Shown in pieces: positions 1 through 8,006 of a stretch of DNA of 64,000 nucleotides. Origin of the DNA: Thermothielavioides terrestris NRRL 8126 (Eukaryota > Ascomycota > Sordariomycetes > Sordariales > Chaetomiaceae); the NCBI RefSeq assembly GCF_000226115.1, contig NC_016462.1, forward strand, positions 1,302,001 to 1,366,000, written 5' to 3'. Made by a program: the position numbers and the translations under genes. Each line of letters opens with the position of its first letter. The stretch's first letter is position 1. A model generated the notes under the pieces. That model ran no database searches and was not told the origin of the DNA. It saw only the letters and a program-made list of their open reading frames with translations.

Positions 1-2168
1 GTCCTAGCCACCCCCATCTTCCGGAGTACAGGGGTACCTACCAAATCCACGGAAGTGGGTGACGTGTCGCATCTTGTACCACAGGGTCACACTTGCGACT
101 CGACATTCAGTTGAGATTGTAAAGGAAACTAGTTCATTACTGATCACGTTTAGGAGTAGATGTTTCTCCCAACCACTTCCCCCAGCACTCGCGGCCACAC
201 TGTTCCTTTTCGAAACTGTCAACATAACCCAGGGGGCATCAAACCGCCCACTGAAACCCAGTCAAGCAAAACAAGACACTGCAGGGCAAGGAAGAGCACA
301 TAAGACGACCTCAACCCTTGCGCCTGAATATAGTGCCAAAGCAAGCCGGAAGACCCCGCAGAACAGCGTTGAAAACGCGTAGAGGGAGAGAGACGACACC
401 GCCTCACCACACAAATCCTCCAGCCGAAGTCCGTATGAAATACCAGTGATCCAGGAACCCCCACAGAAACACCGGGCAAACTGTAATATCCAGCGCAAGC
501 AACTCCTTGAAGTGATCACAGCAGGGTAAGGCAGAGCAAAGCAAGAAAGCAGGCGAGCAGGCAGGCAGGGACAACAACACCTGGAACAACCAGAGAAGTT
601 GAGAAAACGCAGCCAAAAACAGAGAGCCTATTTTTACACAGCAAGCCACACAAGACAAGCCCCACGCCGTCCACCCACCCCTTCCCCCCAAACTCTCCTT
701 CCGCGCAATGACGATGACAACAGTAATGATGATGATGATGATCAGGTAGGCGTGTGAACGTTCCCCTTCCCCTCGCCATTCCACCCAGTGCCAGGGGAAA
801 CACCCAAAGACGCAACACTCATTGAGTGTGTGGTTGGTGCATGGCTTGCCGTCTCCTGATTAACCCCCTCCCGCCCATCCACTCGTTCATCCGCCCGACA
901 CATCATTAGACTCATCCCCATCCTCCCCATAAGGCGACTAGATAGATAGATACTGCGCATGGAAACAAGCAGAAATTTTTGGCTCCCCTCCCTTTCCCTT
1001 GCTTGCCCTTCCCTTGTCTCCAACCGTCTCACCACCCACACCGCCCCCCCTCTCCCACCGTGGATGTACAACCCGAAATCAAAACCGAAACAAGAGAGCA
1101 GCGTAAAAATCAACAAGAGAAAAAAAGATCCCGTTTCACACCTTAGAGCGCGACGGGTCTCCGCCAAACTCCCCCAGTCAGTTCCCCGGCCATTGCCTGC
1201 TCGCTCTTCCTCGGTAGTGAGGGAAGGGTAAGGCAGGAGGAAGAGCAGGTCAGGGACAACCCCCTTTTGCAAGTAATGACAGGTTGCCGGTGCTGCGTAG
1301 CCAGATATCACGCAGCAGACGAGGAGGAGGCAGGCACAGAGGGTCCCGCTGCCTTTCGACAGCGTAGGACCCTAGGGGCCTTCATTATTTAGTCCTCGTT
1401 TACCGGCACGCCGTGCCAGGAAGGGGGGAGTGGAAAAGTGCGACCCGGGCAGGCTGGCTTCCAAGAATTCACGGGCGGTGAGGAACCAGGGGACTGTCGG
1501 GAGAGAATCTCGGCGGCAGACTCAATCGATAGAGAAAATTGACGACCCAACCTTCGCCAACATGGGGCGTTCTGTGCGTAACCTGGGGGAGGCGGGAGAT
1601 AGATATGTGAGCGTGATAGGGGAACAGGGTATATGCAGTAGGTCCGATTCCAGAAAATGCATTCCCCGGGCCTCCAAGGCAAAATGAAAACGATGTGAAA
1701 CGGGGAAATGAACAGTATAAACAACAAAGACAACCGGTTCCGATGCATCAGAGAGAAAAGTAACCATGTAGGGCAAAGGGCAAGGTCTTCCACCATGCCC
1801 AAAAGCACATCCCATTCATCCCACAGATACCCGGCCAAGGAACCGTAAAACGTACAACTCAGAAACCTGGACGCCATAGTAAAGACCTTGAGGAGGCCGA
1901 CGCGGGAGGGAATCGAGGAAGCAATGAGCAGATGGCCACTTCGATCGGGAACCCAGCCTTGACGAAGCGGCGGTATGCCCAGCTGAGCTGACCCCAAGGC
2001 AGATGTCTGGCGCCGTTTCGGCCTAATGGGCTGGGCCGAGGGGTGCTTCGCCTAGTCCTGGACATCGCAGAAATCACCCACGGGTGGCCAGGAAAGCGCC
2101 TTGTCCGCGGAGACCAAAACTCCCACTCACGACACAGCAAGGAGTGAGCAAACTCGAGCACACCCGTG
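1..2168. other. no gene recognised; downstream flank of ptaB
   Basis: This stretch lies beyond the stop codon of the minus-strand ptaB gene. Several open frames of 70-200 codons occur on both strands, but none resembles a known family or has convincing splice structure. Part of it is probably the 3' untranslated region of ptaB. It holds a short (ATG)n microsatellite near 726-742 and purine/pyrimidine-skewed stretches. Confidence 0.5.
726..742 (+). repeat. (ATG)n microsatellite
   Basis: Five to six uninterrupted ATG/GAT triplets in non-coding sequence. Confidence 0.8.
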
Positions 2169-4918
2169 TTATAGTCCCGGGTTGTTACCCGTCTTGTGCC
2201 GCTTTGGCATCCTGGGAGTAGGCGGTTGCTTCCCCTTGATCTGGACCCCGTTCATCTGGGGAGTCCCAACGGGCGCTGGAGTCGGGGCTGATGCCGGCGT
2301 CTCCTCCTCCGCCTTTACCGTCGACGGTCGCCTCCTCTTGTTGCTATTTTGGGCAGGCGACGTGTTTGCGCTCGGCCCGCTCGAATTGGTCCCTTGTTGG
2401 CTTGCCTGAAGTTGCATCATCGGTGCGCCGACCTGCCCTGGAACGGGGCTGCCGGCGACGTGGGGAGAACCGGGAAGCATCTGGTTGGAAATGGCGGGGC
2501 TGGCGCCCATCTGGAACTGGCCAAACCCGGGAGTCCTGGGGCCGCCTTGCGGCATGGGCTGGCCGTTCATGCCCTGAGCAGCGGAGCCATTTATTTGGCT
2601 CATGTACTGTTCGAGGGCGGCGTAAGGAGCTAGCCCGGGGTGCGCGTGATAGTAGCCAAACAACGGGTTCATCTGACCCATGATTTCGACCATCTGCAGC
2701 GGGTCAGTAACGAGCAGGTCCGGCACGAGAACAGCAAACAAAGACATTGCGGGACGAAGCTACCTCAAGGAATTGGTACACGGCCTCCGTAATCCCCATA
2801 CCGCTCTTCACAACAGAGTGGGGCAGTTCGAGATCCGGAGGAGGGCGAGCCGGGGCCTTTGCTGGTCTTGGTTTGCTCTTCTTGCTCAGCTCGGGCGATT
2901 GCTTCGGGTCCTGCTGGTTAAGGCTGTGCCACTCCTTAACCCAGTTGTGCGCCGGCCTTGCTGCTTGTATTACAAGCCGCCGAGAGATATACTCCTCGTG
3001 GCCCGTGGTCTGGAATTCAAAAAGATCAAACCTCGACTCGCTGTCGAACTGGACACGGAGGATGCCAGTCGCCACAAGCTGTGTTCCGGACGGTTAACGA
3101 CAATGTTCCTCCATCCGGAGCCAGAAACACAACTTACGTGTGAGCCGCCGTCAAACCAGTAGACGAGGCTCGCCTTGGGGTTCTCGATGACGTAACAATC
3201 GTTCGGCAGAGCGCGCTCGGTGGTCCCCTTGTCCAGGACTAGTTGCATCTTCTTGACGCCGCTCTCGAAGTGCGTATGAAAATATCTCGCCAGGGCAGGG
3301 TAGGCAATTTCATAGTGCTTCTCCTGGGCATGGTCCTCGCCGTCTCTCATGAGGATTGTATGCCGGAATATGCCTTTCTGGGAGAAAAACTGCTGGACAA
3401 ACCTGTTCCAGTAGTCCAGGTCATCCTTCCCCTCGGATCCCTGAGGCAAATGTTAAGTCAGCCCGGTAACAAGGAGCCGCCCGTGCAGGGGGTCCCGACT
3501 TACCGAAAACCCGCTCAAATGCTCGCTGAACTGCACCAGCTTGAGCTGATGCACACCTCTCAGGGTCATAGTCTCACGCCTCTGTTGTATCAGGCTCGCT
3601 AACCCTGCGGCGTGTTGCGGTGGTACCTGGCCCTGGGCTTGTGCTTGTGCCTGTGCCTGCGCTTGCGCCTGGGCGTGGGCCTGTGCTTGTGCCTGTGCCT
3701 GGGCGTGGGCGTGGGCCTGCGCTTGCGCCTGCTGTGCCTGGGCGACCAGCTGGGCCTGATGTTGGGCTTGCGTTGTCTGGGGAGTTGGCGGCGGCGCCTG
3801 GGGTTGCTGTTGTGGATTCGGCTGCGGCGTATGTCCCTGGCCGGCGCCCGGAGCCGACGCCGGGCCGTTGGTTCCCGGGCCAGCGGGCGCCGGTTGCGGA
3901 CCCTGTTGTTGTTGCGGCTGGCTATGCGGCGGTTGGGGCTGTTGCGGCTGGGCTTGCTGAGGTTGCCCTGGACCTTGTTGCTGAGCTTGAGCGGCCTGGG
4001 CGGCCTGCTGTGCAGCCTGCTGCGCAGCCTGGTGCTGGGCTTGCTGAGCTTGTTGGGCCTGAATCGCAGCGATATGGGCTTGTTGCATATTGATGTGTTG
4101 CGCGTTAATCTGATGCTGATTCGGGCTCGCGCCCTGCTGGCCCATCTGTAGCTGCTGCTGCTGTTGCAGGGCCAGCATGGCTGGCTGCAGGGATCCGTTA
4201 GCACGACGCCCCAAAGCAAAGACCTACAAATCTGGCCGCAAAACCAAGAGATGAACATGCGGATACGAGGTTGCCCTTACGTTTATGGGTTGACCCTGTT
4301 GCGCTTGAGCTAGCTGAGCTTGTTGGATGTGAAGGGGGGCAGCTACCGGCATCCTCCTGCTGAGCGCCGCCATGTGCGCCTGAGCAGGGTTCATCTGAGA
4401 AAGCGGCATCCCCATCGTGCCCGGGGGCATGGTGTTGTACGCCGCATGCTGCGCCATCAACGCCTGTCTCGCATGTTGTTGCTGCTGCAAGATTTGGAGT
4501 CTCTGTTGCTGCAGTTGCTGCTGCGCGGCGGGGTTGTTCGCATCTAGACAAGCCGTTAACGTTCCGATAGGACGGGTTAAGGGGAGCGCTCCGGCAAGCG
4601 GTTCGTACACATTTGGTTTAGTTGGGCCTGGTGGTACATCTGGGCCTGAGCCGGATTCAAATGCTGCATAGCATGGGCGCTCGGGTTCCCAGCGCCTGGA
4701 GGCATGCCCCCCATGAGGGCGGCGGCGTTGATCTGAGGGCCCGGACCTGAAACTCCCATGTGCCCGAGAAGCTGGTGAGGTATGCCGCCTGGTGTCGCGC
4801 CGGGCTGGCTTGGGTTATGGGCCATGCCCGGAGCCATAGGGTGGCCCGGGGGGGCTCCGGGATGCTGCTGCATCCCGGCGGGATGCGGCGAAAAGCCGGG
4901 ACCCATACTCGCCATCAT
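2169..4918 (-). CDS. ptaB: LIM-domain-binding transcriptional regulator (PtaB/Mfg1 type)
   Basis: Six exons are inferred: 4918-4609, 4543-4281, 4223-3504, 3440-3138, 3078-2764 and 2693-2169, giving about 811 residues. The N-terminal 390 residues are rich in Gln, Ala, Met and Pro, including a Q/A/H-alternating tract encoded near 3620-3780. Residues about 395-640 form the LIM-binding/LDB domain, seen in segments such as QRRETMTLRGVHQL, YWNRFVQQFFS and LVYWFDGGSH. The tail has a basic, nuclear-localisation-like NKRRRPS segment and ends PKRHKTGN. In yeasts and aspergilli this family (Mfg1, PtaB) partners Flo8/SomA to control adhesion, morphogenesis and conidiation in the nucleus. The start is the first of two adjacent ATGs, because an in-frame stop lies just upstream of 4933; an upstream leader exon cannot be excluded. 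The family call is firm; the exact first exon is less so. Confidence 0.85.
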
Positions 4919-6479
4919 CTCCGAAGCCGCCAACTATCCACAGAGTGGATATCGACCTGGGGGTGCTCCAAGCTATCGCATGCGAAGCGGGACGTGGGCC
5001 GCAGGTGCCGCAGGGGATGCACTGCTCGTCTCGTTCGGGAGCGGGGCGCGTAGATCGCAAGGACGGTCGCGCGGGTGTCAACGAGCGTCGGGCCGCCACA
5101 GGGGCCGAGGAGAGAGCGACTGCGAATGTGGCGAGGATTGTCGGGAGTGTCGCGATGGCGGTGATCAACCGACCGCGAGTGGTGGGCGATGCGACGCCGG
5201 CCAAGGCGAGACCGTGGGATTAACAATAATGAAATTGTCCGCGGACCGAGCGACAAGGACGGCAAAAGGAGCGACGCGCAACAGATTTCAGGCGCGATGC
5301 AGCACCCGAAAGATATTGGGCGGCGAATGTTGGCGTGAGGTTGGTGGCTGCGGCGACGACGTGTCGCGGTAGGGTGCGAGGTGGATTGTGGAGTTTGCGG
5401 ACGGGGGGTTGGGATTGGCAAAAAGGTTACCTTAAGGTAAGGCGGGTGGGCACCGCCCGCAAGTGAGCGAGTGGGGCCCCCGATTGAAAATTGGCTCGCC
5501 CGCAGAACGCCCAAAAGCCGTTCCGCCCGCCAGGGATTAGCACCGAACGAGCCCCCAGAAGGAAATCCGCGCGACTCGGAGTGTCGGGAGAATCGATTGG
5601 AAATCAAGACGGAACGAGGATTTTGACTTGGTGACAACTGTGCTGCCCTCTCGTCACGTTCAGGATCATGTCCATGACAGCGTCGAATGTTACCCAAGCA
5701 TGTGTTGATCAGGGACTGAACGGTTGCGGCGAGGAAGGGTCGCAGAGTTGGCTTGGCGGATCGGGGCAACCTTTTCCACAGGGACCGCAACTGCCACCGA
5801 TGCTGCAGTGCGTACTCTGTGCTGAGGTAGTCGATACTCAGATTTGCCTATGCAAACTTGCAGCGAATCCCGCACAGCCACTTGAATGCATGACAATCTC
5901 GGCCGACCACGAGGGCTCGTTGCCGGGTAATATTTGTATCTAGTATCCTTCACAGATATTGACGTCGTCGGCTCTTCTCCTTTCTCGTCGAGCTCTGGAG
6001 GGAGGGAGAGTTTGCGCTGGAGGATGCAGTGTATTCCGTAATTCAGATAGGCAGGTACACAGTACAAAAACATGGCGTTAACGTTGCAGTTACCGCCTGA
6101 GCATGAAATGTGGGGCTTTAAGTATCTGATTGGTTTGATCTGCTTCTGGTCAACAGGTTTGATTGGTCTGTTGCCGGCATCAGCACGTGACTTAACTGGA
6201 GATTTTTCCAACTTATCTGATTGTTCAAAATATTTAATTGCAGAGCCGCACTCAATCCTCTTCTTCTGTTCCTCACCTCCTCACCTTCTCGACGCTTTCC
6301 GGTCTGGTCTTTCTCGCGAGGCGCGCACAAGGACGGCTGTGGCCATTACGCAGAGCCGAGAGTTCATTTTTTCTATTGCACTTTTTTCTTCTGTCTTTGT
6401 GCCCCCTCGCGAGCGAGTCAAGGCTGGATCAGCTGACGTGGAAGAAGAGGGTAGCTCAGCTTGTCAGCTCAGCTTGAGA
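4919..6479. other. intergenic region with divergent promoters of ptaB and the snoRNA host gene
   Basis: No protein gene is supported here. It contains a perfect 14-base palindrome TTACCTTAAGGTAA at 5427-5440. A pyrimidine-rich stretch at about 6240-6400 is of the kind found before transcription starts of highly expressed fungal genes. That position fits promoter function for the plus-strand snoRNA host transcript. Confidence 0.45.
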
Positions 6480-6598
6480 CCCAGCTGAGCTGCAGCGGAA
6501 GCAACACCACTGCAAAGATGGGGCCGGCCGGTAAGTTGCAGTTCTCTCCTGTTCTTCTCCTTTTGCTTGCATATCTACGCTCGTCCAAGCCTCCCACC

Positions 6599-6738
6599 GT
6601 TCTATGATGACAACGTCAAATCATGTCTTCTTTTCCCACCTGAATCGACCATGAACGAAAGCCAGTCTGTCTCGGGCTTCCGTCCTTCGGGAACGGGCCT
6701 GTTACTTGCCAGTATTCTTGTCTGACCCAGCAGAGAAC
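6599..6738 (+). ncRNA. snR190: C/D-box snoRNA, snR190-like
   Basis: A perfect C box ATGATGA lies at 6604-6610, a D'-like CTGA at 6640-6643 and a D box CTGA at 6722-6725, inside intron 1 of the host transcript. The bases before the D' box (TCTTCTTTTCCCA) can pair, with one G-U wobble, to the conserved large-subunit rRNA stretch TGGGGAAAGAAGA, recalled from memory. In budding yeast snR190 is assigned to this region (predicted G2395) and sits just upstream of U14 in the same transcript, the same order as here. The flanks GTTCT and AGAAC could form a terminal stem, but the 3' arm is 8 bases from the D box, which is unusual. The length of about 130 bases is long for a C/D RNA, but snR190 is also long. 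The class is well supported; the exact ends are not. Confidence 0.7.
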
Positions 6739-6991
6739 ATCCTCGATGTTTTCTGCTCGGTGGAGCTTGGAGCATCGCGTTTGGTCTCCACCGTCAACGA
6801 TGATCCAGTCGCTGACCCTGCCACAGGTGGAATCTTCGAGAGTCGTGTTCTCCGAGGATAAATATCTGCGAGCCGCGCCGCCCCCATCCGAGCATCCTTT
6901 CTTCTTCACCTCGGCGTCTGCTAACCCAACAGTACGCGACCTTTGTGTCGACCAGCGTAAGGTTAGTTTGCTTTTCCGTCTTCTTCCCCAA

Positions 6992-7102
6992 CGCTGCATG
7001 ATGAAAATTTTCCCACACATTCGCAGTTTCCACTCGAGTCCCACCAGAGCCTTTCTCGGGACAGATGAGGGCAAAACCTTCCTTGGATGTCTGATCGCAG
7101 CA
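6992..7102 (+). ncRNA. U14 (snR128): U14 C/D-box snoRNA
   Basis: C box ATGATGA is at 6998-7004 and D box CTGA at 7091-7094. They are closed by a perfect 5-bp terminal stem, GCTGC (6993-6997) with GCAGC (7097-7101). After the C box lies the universal U14 domain A, ACATTCGCAGTTTCCAC, which pairs with the 5' part of 18S rRNA (GAAACTGCGAAT). Directly before the D box, CCTTCCTTGGATGT is a perfect complement of the 18S segment ACATCCAAGGAAGG. The fifth base upstream of the D box then targets the C equivalent to yeast C414. U14 is essential for early 18S processing in the nucleolus. Here it is intronic, so its production should depend on splicing and trimming of the host transcript rather than on its own promoter. 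Confidence 0.95.
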
Positions 7103-7462
7103 TTTGTTTCTATCTCGTTTTCACAATTGATCGTGAGAAGCCTGCGGCTAACGCACAAATATAGGTAATCACCGTTGATGGCCTGAAGCTCGCCGTCACC
7201 TTGATATTTGTATGTATCAAAATAATAACAATAATACTACACAATGATATGTTCAATCCGTGCCATGATTTCTCTCGGTCTGTGCCAATCACCCTGGCGT
7301 CTCCATGAACTAAGAAACGGTGTGACCGTTTTCCCATCACGCGCCGACTTGTAGTATATGCTGCCGCTGCGGTTGTATTTGTCGCCATCGAAGGGCCATG
7401 CCCTTCGTGCGCTTTGCCCGTACCTTCTGACACCTTCGATACACCCGTAAATGGACCCTGTG

Positions 7463-8006
7463 GTGAGTCTCGGGAAGACCTGAATCAAGCATCATCAAGG
7501 AGGAGCATTCAGTGCCAAGTGCAATATAATATGGCTGGATACCTACCCACCACACCTTGGCATCACTGGGAGATGTCCCATATTCATCTTGCGCCCGAAC
7601 AAGCAACGCAAACTGGAGATCATCGGGCCGTTCGTTCGAGAATACTTTAGACAAATATACATTCACTGACCCTAGTTGACCCTCCGTGCGCCTTGGATTC
7701 CCCTAACCTGCCTTCAATCGGGCCCAGTTCGCTCTAGCTTGTCCTGCCCGCCCTGTTGAACCCCTATTGACATACATATCCCAGAACAGCAAAGTCTTCC
7801 AAAACGCCCCCTTTTGTGTGTGTGTGTATGTGTGTTTGTGTGTGCAGCAGCTGTGGTTAACCGTACCTGGCCCCAACATGATCCCATCAGATCCCAATCC
7901 CATCCCCCATCCGATGACCGCCATGTGACATACCCAACATAATCAACCGCACACAGCGTCATCCATCATTGACCACCCTCCAGAGTGGCCGACCGGTCGT
8001 GCTGCC
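7463..8006. other. intergenic tail of the snoRNA host gene and 3' flank of the HbrB-family gene
   Basis: A splice donor at 7463 implies the host transcript continues into this stretch. A frame open from exon 4 to about 7650 has no recognisable protein similarity. A (GT)n microsatellite sits at 7815-7844. Confidence 0.4.
7815..7844 (+). repeat. (TG)n microsatellite
   Basis: About 14 TG units, with one A and one T interruption, in non-coding sequence. Confidence 0.85.

Larger units (their letters stand above)
6480..7462 (+). ncRNA. multi-exon snoRNA host transcript, apparently non-coding
   Basis: A chain of canonical splice signals is visible. There is a GTAAGT donor at 6531; a CTAACCCAACAG acceptor ending at 6932; a 24- or 29-base exon with donors at 6957 (GTAAGG) or 6962 (GTTAGT); a CTAACGCACAAATATAG acceptor ending at 7164; a 45-base exon 7165-7209 followed by GTATGT; an acceptor ending at 7354; and a GTGAGT donor at 7463. 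The exons are tiny, and joining them gives no convincing protein. The introns are the informative parts: intron 2 contains U14 and intron 1 a second C/D-box RNA. This is the pattern of fungal snoRNA host genes, where spliced-out introns are trimmed to snoRNAs. Transcript ends were not determined. A very short peptide cannot be ruled out. Confidence 0.7.

Noticed and set aside
742..1997. Minus-strand frames of 189 and 202 codons downstream of ptaB
   Set aside because: Amino-acid content is erratic, no family is recognised, there is no splice logic, and they sit where the ptaB 3' region is expected.
3612..4151. Leu/Gly-rich plus-strand frames opposite ptaB
   Set aside because: They are antisense shadows of the Gln/Ala-rich repeat tract.
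6746..7168. 140-codon plus-strand frame over the snoRNA locus
   Set aside because: It runs straight through U14 and two strong intron boundaries; the sequence is explained by the snoRNA and splice signals.
7165..7209. Exon reading VITVDGLKL, reminiscent of the Sm1 motif of LSM8
   Set aside because: Neighbouring exons supply none of the remaining Sm-fold sequence, so the resemblance is taken as chance.
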